A stretch of DNA of 64,000 nt, from positions 34,348-98,347 of the forward strand of contig CAVUES010000006.1 in assembly GCA_963740555.1 (NCBI GenBank), read 5' to 3'. This document shows, piece after piece, positions 50,159-59,869 of this stretch (position 1 is the stretch's first letter; each line of letters opens with the position of its first letter). The position numbers and the translations under genes were made by a program. The notes beneath the pieces were generated by a model. That model saw nothing but the letters and a program-made list of their open reading frames with translations. It was not told the DNA's origin and searched no databases. The DNA comes from Mayfieldus sp963740555. Its GTDB lineage: Bacteria > Actinomycetota > Thermoleophilia > Solirubrobacterales > 70-9.

Positions 50159-53100
50159 ATGGAGTGCCCCAACTGCGGCAACCCCAATCGCGAGGGCGCC
50201 AGATTTTGCGACTCCTGCGGATTCGAGCTGGCGCCCCCCGAGACCGTGCCCGCGAAGCCCACCGGGCAGGGCAACGGCGCCGCCTCCCAGGTCACCCCGC
50301 AGGCGCCCGCACCCACGCCGCCCGCGGATGCGCCGAGCTCGATCGCCGATCGCTACGAGGTCCTCCGCCTGCTCGGGCGTGGAGCTCGCAAGGACGTCTA
50401 CCTGGCACGCGACGTGGAGCTCGACCAGGACGTCGCGGTCGCGCTCTTCGACACTGAGGGCCTGGGCGAGGCGGCGCTGGCCCGGGCCCGCCGCGAGATG
50501 CAGGCGATGGAGAAGCTCGGCGACCACCCGCACCTGGTCACCGTCCATGACACGGGAGAGAGCGACGGCCGTCCCTACATCGCCAGCCGCTACATGCCTG
50601 GGGGCGACGTCCAGCGGCTGCTCGCCTCCAGCCCCGAAGGCCGGCTGGAGGTCGAACGCGCGATCGCGATAGGAATCGACGTCTGCCGGGCTCTCGAGCA
50701 CGCCCATGCCTGCGCGATCGTCCATCGCGACATCAAGCCCGCGAACGTCTGGCTCGCCGAGGATGGCGGCGCTCGACTGGGCGACTTCAGCCTCGCCGAG
50801 ACCGCCGCCCAGGGCTCGACCGGGGCGCTGGTCGGGACAGTCGCCTATCTGCCGCCCGAGCGGGCGCTCGGCCGGCCCTCCGGACCGTCCTCGGACCTCT
50901 ACTCGCTCGGGGCCCTGCTCTACGAGATGGTCGGCGGCCAGCCGCCCTTCACCGGCGGCGACGCTGTCTCGATCATCGGTCGTCACCTCAACGCCGACCC
51001 GGTTGCGCCGTCGCGCAACAACCCGGCGGTGCCGCCGGCCCTCGATGAGCTGATCCTTCGCCTGCTGGCGAAATCGCCCGCCGACCGTCCTGACACCGCG
51101 GCGGCGGTGCGGCACGGCCTGGAGGCGATTCGCGACGCTCCGGCGCAGCCCCCCGAACCTCCAACCGGCGAGGAGAACCCCCTCGAAGGTCTCGCCGGCC
51201 GAGTCTTCGTCGGTCGTGAGGCGGAGCTGGAGCAGCTGCGCGGTGCCGCGGACGAGACCCTGGCCGGGCGGGGGAGGCTGGTGCTGATCGCGGGAGAGCC
51301 GGGGATCGGCAAGACCCGGACCGCCGAGGAGCTTGCGACTTATACGCAGGTGCGGGGCGCGAACGTCCACTGGGGCCGCTGCCACGAGGACGACGCCGCG
51401 CCCGCCTACTGGCCTTGGGTGCAGGTGATCCGCTCCTACGTGAGGGAGGCCGACCCGGTGGCGCTGGCATGGGAGATGGGAAGCGGTGCCGCCGACATCG
51501 CACGGGTCGTTCCCGAGGTCGCCGAGCGGGTCAGTGAGATCCCGGACCTGGCCGAGGTCGACGACGAGGCGGCGAGGTTCCGGCTCTTCGACTCGATCTC
51601 GGGGTTCCTTTCCAGCGCCGCGGCGTCGCGGCCGCTGGCGATCGTCCTCGACGACCTGCACTGGGCCGACGAGCCCTCGCTGCTGCTGCTCCAGTTCCTC
51701 GCCCGGGGCTTGGGCGACGCCCGCCTGCTTTTGATCGGCACCTATCGAGACGTCGAGCTGGGGCGGCATCACCCGCTTTCGCGAGTCCTCGGCGAGCTAT
51801 CGGGCTCGGGCGAGGCAAGGGTGGGGTTGCACGGTCTCAGCGAGGCCGACGTCGGTCACTACATCGCGATGACCGCCGGCGCCGAGCCCGCGCCGGAGCT
51901 GGTGCGCGCGGTTCACGACCAGACCGAGGGCAACCCGTTCTTCCTCGCCGAGGTCGTCCGCCTTCTGGCCGCCGAGGGAACGCTGGAGGCACCGGGCGCG
52001 GCGACCCTGACGATTCCGCAGGGTGTGCGCGACGTGGTCGGTCGGCGCCTCGATCGCCTTCCCGAGGACGCCAACAAGGCGCTCGCCGTCGGCGCCGCGA
52101 TCGGGCGCGACTTCGACGCCGACGTGCTGGCGAAGGTGATGGACGTCGACCGAGAGCAGTTGGAGGAACCGCTCTCGAGCGCGGTGTCGGCACAGCTTCT
52201 GGCCGAGACCAGCGCCGGCGGGTACCGGTTCTCGCATGCGTTGGTACGCGAGACGCTCTACGGGGAGCTGAGTGCGGCACAGCGCCCCGCTCTGCACCGG
52301 CGGATCGCCGAGGCTCTCGAGGAGCTGTATTCACCGGATCCCGCGCGGCTGAAGCGCCGTCTCAACGAGGTGGCCCATCACTTCCTGGAGGGAGCCGCAG
52401 GGGGCGACGCGGAGAAGGCGGTCGACTACGCCGTTCGCGCGGCCGAGAGCGCGGCCGCTCAACTCGGCTACGAGGAGGCGGTGGACCTCTACCAGAGGGC
52501 GCTGGAGACGCTCGAGCTGTGCGAGCGCGACGAAGAGCGCAGCTGCAGACTGCTCGTCGTCCTCGGCGAGGTGCAGACGCGGGCGGGGAAGCTCGCGGAA
52601 GCGCGGAAGACCCTCGAGCGCGCAGTCGACGCCGCCCGGGCGCTGGGCTCGACCGAGCTACTGGTGCGGGCGGCGTTCGGAATCGCCTACGTGTCCGAGG
52701 TGGGCGGGACCGACGAGCGCATCGTCGAGGTCGTCGAGGCGGCGCTGGACCGGGTCGGGCCCGACGACAGCCTTGACCGCGCACGGCTGCTCGCCTGGCT
52801 GGGGCAGGAGTATCTCTGGGTCGATCCGCAGGGGCGGGCGCGGGAGCTTTCCGAGGCGGCGAACGAGATGGCGCGCCGGCTCGGCGACGATCGCACCCTT
52901 GCCTTCACGCTAAGCCGCGGCGCATTCGTCGAGCTCGACCCGGATGCCGTGATGGGCATCGTCGAGACCCAAACCGAGGTCCTCGAGCTGGCGCGCCGGG
53001 TGGGCGACCGCGAGCTCGAGCTTCGTGCCCACGTCCTTCGCCTCGCCGGTCATCTGGCGCTTGGCGACATCCCCGCCGTCGACCGCGACCTCGAGGCATA

Positions 53101-54520
53101 CGCACGGCTCGCCGCCGAGCTACGCCAGCCGCAGCACCTCTGGCACGTCCCCCTGCTGCGCGGGATGCGGGCGATGATCGACGGGCGCTTCGAGGCCGCC
53201 GAGGAATTCGCCGCCGAGGCTCTCGCCGGCGGCGAGCGCGCCCAGGAGCCGCTCGCGCAGCAGTTCTTCACCATCCAGGCGGCGCTCCGCTTCCGGCTCG
53301 AGGGGCGGTTGGACGAGATTGCTCCCGCGGTCGAGCAGCTCGCCGCCCGCTACCCGGCGATCACCGCCTGGCGCATTGCCGCGATGCTGACCCACGTCGA
53401 CTGCGGACAGCTCGACGAGGCACGGGCCGAGTTCGAGCGCATCGCCACCGACGACTTCGACGCCGTCCCCGCAATCGCGGCGCAATGGCTGACCGCTGTG
53501 GCGATCCTCTGCGAGATCGCCTCCACGCTTGGAGACGCGAAGCGGGCCGAGAAGCTGCACTCGATGCTGGAGCCTTTCCGGGGCCAGACGGTGGTCGCCG
53601 GGCGGGCCGCTGCCTGCTGGGGACCGGTGTCGCGCTCGCTGGGGGTCGCCTCGGCGACCGTCGGCAAGCTCGATCGAGCCGTGGAGGAGCTGGAGGACGG
53701 ACTGGCGCTGTCCGAGCGCATGGGCGATCGGCCGTTTCTCGCTCAGGCGCATCTCAACCTGGCCTGCGTGCTGCTCGAGCGCGGCTCGGGCGGCGATCGC
53801 GAGCGGGCGCTGGAGCTGCTCGACCGCTGCCTCGACGCGGCACAGGAGATGGGCATGCGTGCGCTCACCGAGCAGGCCTTGGCGGAGAAGCTGGCCGCGC
53901 AGGGGCTGGCCGGGGTCGACGCGACGACCTCGATCGACGAGGTGATCGCGGCGGTCGAGTCGGAGCGGCCCGACATCCTCGCCTACGCGGCAGCGGACGG
54001 CACGGTGACGATCCTGTTCAGCGACATCGAGGACTCGACGATCCTCACCGAGCGTCTCGGTGACGAGCGCTGGCTCGAGCTGCTGCGGGCTCACAACGCG
54101 ATCTTCCGCCGCCATCTGCGCGAGCACGGCGGCTACGAGGTCAAGAACCAGGGCGACGGCTTCATGCTCGTCTTCCCGCAACCGGCCGGCGCTCTGCGCT
54201 GCGCGATCGAGGTCCAGCGGGCGCTTGCCGAGCGCGCGGACGAGAACCCCGACGACGGGATTCGGGTGCGGATGGGCCTGCACACCGGCGAGGCGATCGC
54301 CGAGGAGGGCGACTTCTTCGGCCGCAACGTCGTCCTCGCCGCCCGCATCGCCGCGCAGGCGCGGGGAGGGGAGATCCTCGTCTCCGAGGCGCTGCGCGAG
54401 CAGGCCGAGGGCGAGGACGGCCTCGCCTTCGACGAGGGCCGCGAGCTGGAGCTGAAGGGAATGGCCGGTACCCACACCGTGCACCGCGCCGGGTGGGAGG
54501 CGCAGGAAGCGACGGCCTGA
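50159..54520 (+). CDS. pseudokinase-AAA ATPase-TPR-adenylate/guanylate cyclase fusion
   Basis: 1453-residue soluble signalling protein. In order: zinc ribbon (CPNC...CDSCG, 3-22); kinase-like domain (about 65-325) with VHRDIKPANVWL, but the ATP-binding strand reads DVAVALFDTEG without Lys and the DFG motif is DFS; an AAA/STAND ATPase (about 345-600) with Walker A AGEPGIGKTRTAEEL and Walker B LAIVLDDLHWAD; TPR-like helices (about 730-1250); and a class III cyclase domain (about 1278-1440) with the metal residues in LFSDIEDST and KNQGDGFMLVF. The kinase part is thus probably inactive while ATPase and cyclase look intact. Expected role: input-controlled cyclic nucleotide production. Confidence 0.9.
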   Translation: MECPNCGNPNREGARFCDSCGFELAPPETVPAKPTGQGNGAASQVTPQAPAPTPPADAPSSIADRYEVLRLLGRGARKDVYLARDVELDQDVAVALFDTEGLGEAALARARREMQAMEKLGDHPHLVTVHDTGESDGRPYIASRYMPGGDVQRLLASSPEGRLEVERAIAIGIDVCRALEHAHACAIVHRDIKPANVWLAEDGGARLGDFSLAETAAQGSTGALVGTVAYLPPERALGRPSGPSSDLYSLGALLYEMVGGQPPFTGGDAVSIIGRHLNADPVAPSRNNPAVPPALDELILRLLAKSPADRPDTAAAVRHGLEAIRDAPAQPPEPPTGEENPLEGLAGRVFVGREAELEQLRGAADETLAGRGRLVLIAGEPGIGKTRTAEELATYTQVRGANVHWGRCHEDDAAPAYWPWVQVIRSYVREADPVALAWEMGSGAADIARVVPEVAERVSEIPDLAEVDDEAARFRLFDSISGFLSSAAASRPLAIVLDDLHWADEPSLLLLQFLARGLGDARLLLIGTYRDVELGRHHPLSRVLGELSGSGEARVGLHGLSEADVGHYIAMTAGAEPAPELVRAVHDQTEGNPFFLAEVVRLLAAEGTLEAPGAATLTIPQGVRDVVGRRLDRLPEDANKALAVGAAIGRDFDADVLAKVMDVDREQLEEPLSSAVSAQLLAETSAGGYRFSHALVRETLYGELSAAQRPALHRRIAEALEELYSPDPARLKRRLNEVAHHFLEGAAGGDAEKAVDYAVRAAESAAAQLGYEEAVDLYQRALETLELCERDEERSCRLLVVLGEVQTRAGKLAEARKTLERAVDAARALGSTELLVRAAFGIAYVSEVGGTDERIVEVVEAALDRVGPDDSLDRARLLAWLGQEYLWVDPQGRARELSEAANEMARRLGDDRTLAFTLSRGAFVELDPDAVMGIVETQTEVLELARRVGDRELELRAHVLRLAGHLALGDIPAVDRDLEAYARLAAELRQPQHLWHVPLLRGMRAMIDGRFEAAEEFAAEALAGGERAQEPLAQQFFTIQAALRFRLEGRLDEIAPAVEQLAARYPAITAWRIAAMLTHVDCGQLDEARAEFERIATDDFDAVPAIAAQWLTAVAILCEIASTLGDAKRAEKLHSMLEPFRGQTVVAGRAAACWGPVSRSLGVASATVGKLDRAVEELEDGLALSERMGDRPFLAQAHLNLACVLLERGSGGDRERALELLDRCLDAAQEMGMRALTEQALAEKLAAQGLAGVDATTSIDEVIAAVESERPDILAYAAADGTVTILFSDIEDSTILTERLGDERWLELLRAHNAIFRRHLREHGGYEVKNQGDGFMLVFPQPAGALRCAIEVQRALAERADENPDDGIRVRMGLHTGEAIAEEGDFFGRNVVLAARIAAQARGGEILVSEALREQAEGEDGLAFDEGRELELKGMAGTHTVHRAGWEAQEATA

Positions 54521-54530
54521 GGTCCGCGAG

Positions 54531-54567
54531 CTCGAGTTTTTCAACGACATAGGGTGAATAACTCGAG
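54531..54567. terminator. inverted repeat after the cyclase gene
   Basis: CTCGAGTTTTTCA (54531-54543) and TGAATAACTCGAG (54555-54567) pair at 12 of 13 positions with an 11-base loop. It lies 10 bases after the cyclase stop, in the gap before the subtilase gene. Terminator or operator cannot be told apart. Confidence 0.5.
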
Positions 54568-54612
54568 GTGGGCAGCGGAAGATGAACCGGCGCATCGCCG
54601 CCGCGGCCCATT

Positions 54613-54618
54613 TACATT
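54613..54618 (+). promoter_or_regulatory. putative -10 box of the large subtilase gene
   Basis: TACATT ends 9 bases before the ATG at 54628; no Shine-Dalgarno sequence is seen. No clear -35. Confidence 0.3.
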
Positions 54619-54627
54619 GGCCCCGGG

Positions 54628-57600
54628 ATGCGTCAGAGGGGACTCGGTCGGGGCAGCGGGTCACGGCTGCGTGTAATTGCGGCGGCAATCGTTGCTGCAC
54701 TCTCGATGTCGGTCGGCGCCGCGGCGGCCCTGGCGCGCAACTTCGACAGCCCCGCCTCCAGCGACACCGCGCAGCAGTTCGGGCTCGCCAGCGTGCAGCG
54801 CCAGGACACCCCCAACGACTCCGACTACGACAGCGCCGAGGCCGACGACGAGGACGGCATCAGCAGCACCAACCTCTTCGCCGAGCGCTTCGACCTCTTC
54901 GGCTTTCCGTCGCTGCTCACCCGCACCTCGGCCACCTACGCGAACGGCCCCAACGCCGGGCAGCCGCAGATCTCGGGCTTCAACGCGGCCGGCGCCTGGA
55001 AGCTGGAGCGCGGCCGATCCGACGTCAGCGTCGCGATCCTCGACACCGGGATCAAGTGGGACAAGGAGAGCCTGCGGCTTCAGGTCCGCCTCAACAAGGG
55101 CGAGCTGCCGATCCCCAACCACGGCCGCGCGACGCCGGTCTCCGACGCCTCGAGCGTGCCGGCCTGTGGCTCGTTCCTCAGCCAGTACGACGCGAATGGC
55201 GATGGGCTCTTCAACGTCCTCGACTACGTCTGCGACACCGGCGTCAGCGCCTCAGCCGGTGCCCACGGCGATTCCGCCAAGCTCGACGCCGAGGACCTGA
55301 TCGCGACCTTCAGCGACGGCACCGACTCGGACGGCAACGGCTTCGTCGACGACATCGCCGGCTGGGACTTCTTCGACAACGACAACGATCCGTACGACGC
55401 CTCGAGCTACTTCGCCGCCGCCAACCACGGCAGCGGCCGCGCGGAGAACGCGGTGGAGCGCGGCAACGACGGCCAGGGCGGCATCGGCGTCTGCCCGCAC
55501 TGCCAGCTGCTTCCGATCCGTACCTGGGACACCTTCGTCTCCGACGGCAACACCTTCGCGATGGGCATCCTCTACGCGACCGACAACGGGGCCAGCGTGA
55601 TCGAGGGCGCGAACGGGAGCACCTACCACTCGGCCTTCGCCGAACAGGCCTCCAACTACGCCTACCAGCACGGGGTCGTCCAGACCTTCTCCGGCGACGA
55701 CCTCAACACCGGCAACCACAACTACCCGGCCAACTACGGCCACACGATGCTGATCCAGGGCACCGTGCCCGACACCATGGGGCTCGGCTCCGACTCCAGC
55801 CAACAGCTTGCCCAGGGCTTGGCGGGAATTTGCGGTCCGACCCACCTCTGCGTGGGGACGGCACTGACTCCAACCAGCTACTTCCGCGGCGCCAACACGA
55901 CCCAGTACGGCGGCAAGAGCTCGATCTCGATGGAGGGCGCCACAGGGTCGGAGAACACCGGCAAGGCCGCCGGCGCGGCGGCGCTGGTGATCAGTGCCGC
56001 CAAGGACGCCTCGCCCTCGGTCACGCTGCGACCGGACGAAACGCGGGAGATCCTCGAGCAGACGGCTGAGCGCGTCACCACCGGCAACGGTGGCACCGTC
56101 GGCGTGCCCGACCCCGGCGCGGATTCCAGCGCCTCCTCACTCGACCAGTGGACCCCCCACTTTGGCTGGGGGCGGGTGAACCTCGGGGCGGCCGTTTCGC
56201 TTGCGCAAAGCGGGAAGGTCCCTCCCGAGGCGGCGATCGACTCGCCCGACTGGTACACGCCCCTGACCGCCAACAACTTCGACGTCACGGGGCTGGCGCG
56301 GGCGCGGTTCGCGACCGGCGGCCAGTTCCATTGGAAGCTCGAGTGGGGAGTGGGCGAGGCGCCGACCAGCTGGACCACGGCTGCGCAGGGCGACTCCAGC
56401 TCGACCGTGACCGACTTCGGCAGCATCGACCTCAACCAGGTGCGGGCGGCCCTTGCCAGCTTCACCCCTCCGATGGACCTCGCCGGCCCGACCTTCTCGC
56501 TCCTCTCTCCGAACCCGTACCGCAACGAGTTCACGGTCCGGCTCACCGTCAACGGCCAGGACGTCCCGACGCCCGGCGTCGACCGGCGCGTCTTCACCTC
56601 CGCTCAGGACTCCTCCCTGCGGGCGGGGTATCCGAAGCGGTTGGGCACCGGCGGCGAAGCGCCGATCCGCTACGCAGACCTAAACGGCGACAACGTCCAG
56701 GAGCTGATCGTCCCGACCGAGGACGGGACGATCCACGCCTACGAGCCGGACGGCTCCGAGCTCCCCGGCTGGCCGGTTCACACAGACCTGGAGAAGTCCG
56801 CCCAGGGCCACGCCGGCGCTCCCGGATTTTCGGCGCTGGAGGCGAGCACGCCTCCGGACGAGCCGCCGCGCGGGCCGGTGATCGCGGACCTCGACGGGGA
56901 CGGCAGGCCGGAAATCATCGACACGGCTGGAATCCACATCTACGTCTGGGAACCCGACGGCTCGATCAGGCCCGGTTTCCCGGTCAGATCCGACCAGAGC
57001 TTCTGCGGCGCCGCCAACGAGAGCCAGCCACTCGTCCATCCCAAGTGCGGCTTCCTCGCCAGCCCGGCGGTCGGACGCCTGCAGGGGCAGGCGCAGCCGC
57101 TGGACATCGTCGCTCCGTCGCTGGACGGGCACCTCTATGCCTTCGACGGCGACGGCAACGTCTTGTCCGGGTTCCCGCGCCAGCTGGTCGCGCCCGACTC
57201 CGACATCCCCCCGGGCCAGAAGATGATCGCGGAGTCGATAAACGAGCCCGCGATCGGCGACCTCAACGGAGACGGCAAGGATGACGTAGTGGCCGCGACC
57301 AACGAGACCTACGGCGCCGCCAGCCCAGGCTCCGGCGACATCTCAGGCGGTTTCGGGCAGGGCCTGTCGGCGATCCTCGGCAGCGCCGCAGGCGGCTCCT
57401 CGCGGGTCTACGCCGTCAACGGCGCCAACGGCCAGTTCCTTCCCGGCTGGCCGATCAAGCTCGACGGCGCGATCCAGAGCACCCTGCCGCTGATCGGGCC
57501 CGGCCAGAATCCTGCCCTGGTCAAGGTCGGCGGTCAGCAGCGGATCGTCGCTTCGACCACCGGGTCGGCAACGATCGGCATCTACAAGCCGGATGGGTCG

Positions 57601-58860
57601 CTGGCCTCGGGGATCGAGCAGGGGGCCTACGGGGCAAGCTCCGACGCCACCGATCGCAGTGGCACGATCAACCTCTTCGAGTCGGCGTCGGTCGGCAAGC
57701 TGCTGCCGGCCGGCGATCCCGACATCGTCAAGTACGGCCTCTCGCTGGGCGATGTCGCAAACCTCGCGCTGGTCGGTCAGAACGTCCCCTACAACCACCT
57801 GATCGGCGCCTACGATCCGAACACCGGCCTGCCGCTGCCGGCCTTCCCCCGGATCACCGACGACTTCCAGTTCCTCTCCTCGTCGGACATCGCCAAGGTC
57901 GACCCAAGCTCGTTGGGCAACCAGGTAATCGCCGGCACGGGGCTGGGGCTGCTGCACGCCTACGACGGGGTCACTGGGCTCGACGCCCCCGGCTTCCCGA
58001 AAGTCACCGGAGGGTGGCTCTTCGCGCCCGCGGCGTTCTCCGACGACGGTCGGATGGCCGACATCACACGCGAGGGCTATCTATTCCAGTGGAACCTGTC
58101 CAGCCTGCCCGCCTGCCAGACCGAGTGGCCTTCGTTCCGGCACGACCAGCAGGGGACCGGCAACTACGACAAGGACGGCACGCCGCCCGGGACGCCGCGG
58201 ATCGTCGGTCTGAGCGGGGACGAGCTGAAGTTCGTCGCCTCCGGCGATGACTACGGCTGTGGAACGGCTACCCGCTATGAGATCGCGACCTCCGACGCGC
58301 CGATCACGCCAGAGAACTTCGCCGCCGCGCAGGGGCTTTCCAACCCGCCGCAGCCGGCGGCGGCCGGGACCACCCAGACCTACACGCTGCCGTCGCACCA
58401 GCGCTACGTGGCGGTCCGGGCGGTGGACGACGCCGGCAACGTCAGCTGGGACGCTCGGCTCGACACCACGCCCACGAATTCACCCGGCTCCGGTGGTGGC
58501 GCGGGCTCAGGCGGCGGCACGCAGGGACAGAAGCGCGGCCCCTGCTCGACCCTGCGCCGGGGAAGCAAGGGCCCCAACCGCCTGCTCGGGACCCGGTTCG
58601 GCGATCTGCTTCGAGGGCTGGCCGGCAACGACCACATCAACGGGCGCAAGGGCGCCGACTGCCTCTACGGCAACCGGGGGAACGACTGGCTGAAGGGCGG
58701 CCGCGGGCGGGACAGGATCAAGGGCGGAAGCGGCGACGACACGATCCTTTCCTCAGGGCAGGGCAGAGACCGGGTCAACTGCGGCTCCGGCGACGACCTG
58801 GCGTTCGTCGGTCGCGGGGACAAGACCGTTGGCTGCGAGACCGTGCGCCGCCACCGCTAG
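54628..58860 (+). CDS. secreted subtilase with FG-GAP-like and RTX-like repeats
   Basis: 1410-residue exported protein. A signal peptide occupies about 1-38 (IAAAIVAALSMSVGAAAALA). The S8 peptidase domain (about 100-530) has Asp138 in VAILDTGIKW, His267 in NHGSGRAENA and Ser441 in a divergent motif ATGSENTGKAAGAAAL, where family members have GTSMA. Ca-binding-like inserts (DANGDGLFNVLD, DSDGNGFVDDIAGWD) lie between. From about 680 come FG-GAP/VCBS-type repeats (YADLNGDNVQELIV, IADLDGDGRPEIID, IGDLNGDGKDDVVA), then a Gly-rich linker and an RTX-like end (LRGLAGNDHINGRKGADCL, IKGGSGDDTILSSG). A large adhesive or surface-shed protease is likely; activity is uncertain because of the altered serine motif. 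Confidence 0.88.
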   Translation: MRQRGLGRGSGSRLRVIAAAIVAALSMSVGAAAALARNFDSPASSDTAQQFGLASVQRQDTPNDSDYDSAEADDEDGISSTNLFAERFDLFGFPSLLTRTSATYANGPNAGQPQISGFNAAGAWKLERGRSDVSVAILDTGIKWDKESLRLQVRLNKGELPIPNHGRATPVSDASSVPACGSFLSQYDANGDGLFNVLDYVCDTGVSASAGAHGDSAKLDAEDLIATFSDGTDSDGNGFVDDIAGWDFFDNDNDPYDASSYFAAANHGSGRAENAVERGNDGQGGIGVCPHCQLLPIRTWDTFVSDGNTFAMGILYATDNGASVIEGANGSTYHSAFAEQASNYAYQHGVVQTFSGDDLNTGNHNYPANYGHTMLIQGTVPDTMGLGSDSSQQLAQGLAGICGPTHLCVGTALTPTSYFRGANTTQYGGKSSISMEGATGSENTGKAAGAAALVISAAKDASPSVTLRPDETREILEQTAERVTTGNGGTVGVPDPGADSSASSLDQWTPHFGWGRVNLGAAVSLAQSGKVPPEAAIDSPDWYTPLTANNFDVTGLARARFATGGQFHWKLEWGVGEAPTSWTTAAQGDSSSTVTDFGSIDLNQVRAALASFTPPMDLAGPTFSLLSPNPYRNEFTVRLTVNGQDVPTPGVDRRVFTSAQDSSLRAGYPKRLGTGGEAPIRYADLNGDNVQELIVPTEDGTIHAYEPDGSELPGWPVHTDLEKSAQGHAGAPGFSALEASTPPDEPPRGPVIADLDGDGRPEIIDTAGIHIYVWEPDGSIRPGFPVRSDQSFCGAANESQPLVHPKCGFLASPAVGRLQGQAQPLDIVAPSLDGHLYAFDGDGNVLSGFPRQLVAPDSDIPPGQKMIAESINEPAIGDLNGDGKDDVVAATNETYGAASPGSGDISGGFGQGLSAILGSAAGGSSRVYAVNGANGQFLPGWPIKLDGAIQSTLPLIGPGQNPALVKVGGQQRIVASTTGSATIGIYKPDGSLASGIEQGAYGASSDATDRSGTINLFESASVGKLLPAGDPDIVKYGLSLGDVANLALVGQNVPYNHLIGAYDPNTGLPLPAFPRITDDFQFLSSSDIAKVDPSSLGNQVIAGTGLGLLHAYDGVTGLDAPGFPKVTGGWLFAPAAFSDDGRMADITREGYLFQWNLSSLPACQTEWPSFRHDQQGTGNYDKDGTPPGTPRIVGLSGDELKFVASGDDYGCGTATRYEIATSDAPITPENFAAAQGLSNPPQPAAAGTTQTYTLPSHQRYVAVRAVDDAGNVSWDARLDTTPTNSPGSGGGAGSGGGTQGQKRGPCSTLRRGSKGPNRLLGTRFGDLLRGLAGNDHINGRKGADCLYGNRGNDWLKGGRGRDRIKGGSGDDTILSSGQGRDRVNCGSGDDLAFVGRGDKTVGCETVRRHR

Positions 58861-58863
58861 CGG

Positions 58864-59613
58864 CTAGTACTTCTCGGCCGCCTTGGCCAGAGCGTCGCCG
58901 ACGCCCGGCCCCTCGAGGGGGAGGTCGTGTCCAGGGCAGACCTTGGCCGGCTCCAGGGCAGCGAGCTTGCGGACCGAGTCCTTGGCCGCCGCGGTGTCCC
59001 AGTTGAAGACCGGATGGGGAACGCTGGCTTCCCCTTCGGGCAGCGGCTTCAGCCGCGTCGAGTCGACGAGGTAGATGGTGTCCGAGCAGAGCGCCAGCCG
59101 GTCGGATTCCCGAAACAGGCCGATCAACCCCGGAGCATGACCGGGAAAGTGGTGGACGCGGAAGCCGGCGATTTCCTCTCCCTCCTCGACGGTGCCGGCA
59201 AGCTTCACTCCGCCGTCGTCCCAGCGCCGGTGCAGGGTCGGGTAGATCAGACGCACCCAGGTGACCGGAAGCTTCTCCATGTGCCAGTAGTCGGGCCATT
59301 CGTCGCGCTCGGCGTAGGTGACCTCGTCGGGATGGCAGAAGATCGGGGCGTCGCTCGAGGGCGCCGTGCCGCGGTGGTCGGTGTGGCTGTGCCCGAGCAC
59401 GACCCGCTTGATCGGTCCCAGCTTCTCCTCCACGGCCTTGACGGCCTTAACCATCGGCTTGGTGCCGGCGTCGAACTGCACCAGCCCGCCCTCGTCCTCG
59501 ATGAAGTAGATGTTCATGCCGCCGCGGATGTCACCGCGCAGCAGCCAGACGCCGTCTGCGACCTGACCCAGCTTCGGGCTCCAGCGACCCGGGAACAGCT
59601 TCTCCTCCGCCAT
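58864..59613 (-). CDS. metallo-beta-lactamase-fold hydrolase
   Basis: 249-residue two-metal hydrolase of the MBL superfamily. The metal motif HSHTDHRG is near residue 75, a second metal His is in HHFPGHAPGLIGLF near 155, and the bridging Asp is in LALCSDTIYL near 172. PGHDLPLEGPG near 228 gives the last His. FDAGTKPMVKAVKAVEEKLG is the usual lead-in. The substrate is unknown; many members of this soluble group are thioesterases or lactonases. It has no signal peptide. It stands alone and converges with the large subtilase gene. Confidence 0.9.
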   Translation of the reverse strand: MAEEKLFPGRWSPKLGQVADGVWLLRGDIRGGMNIYFIEDEGGLVQFDAGTKPMVKAVKAVEEKLGPIKRVVLGHSHTDHRGTAPSSDAPIFCHPDEVTYAERDEWPDYWHMEKLPVTWVRLIYPTLHRRWDDGGVKLAGTVEEGEEIAGFRVHHFPGHAPGLIGLFRESDRLALCSDTIYLVDSTRLKPLPEGEASVPHPVFNWDTAAAKDSVRKLAALEPAKVCPGHDLPLEGPGVGDALAKAAEKY

Positions 59614-59695
59614 GCTGGTGCAAGTCTAGGCTTTGCGGCGTGGCACCACGACCAGGCCCCCCTCGATGACACGCGTGGCGCCCCGCCGCTGAGCG

Positions 59696-59788
59696 ATGCC
59701 GACCACGTGGAAAGTCGCGATGGCCATATTGGTCGTCTGCCTGATCGCTTCGATGGTGATCGGCGTCGTCAAGCTGATCGCTCTCTGA
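59696..59788 (+). CDS. putative 30-residue membrane microprotein
   Basis: MPTTWKVAMAILVVCLIASM followed by VIGVVKLIAL and TGA. A single transmembrane helix almost fills it. It stands in the 59614-59869 gap upstream of the universal stress gene. No strong Shine-Dalgarno sequence is seen. The clean hydrophobic pattern with short basic/polar head is suggestive, but conservation in relatives is needed to call it a gene. Confidence 0.45.
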   Translation: MPTTWKVAMAILVVCLIASMVIGVVKLIAL

Positions 59789-59869
59789 ATCGGTGACGCC
59801 GACGGGCGAGCCGGGTTAGTATGCGCCCGCCCCAGCGCCCACTGGACCCCGAGAGAAGAGGTGACGTTG

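Noticed and set aside
48606..50672. 688-residue plus-strand open frame
   Set aside because: Low-complexity Arg/Glu/Pro-rich sequence antisense to a clear polytopic membrane protein gene and running into the kinase-cyclase gene in another frame.
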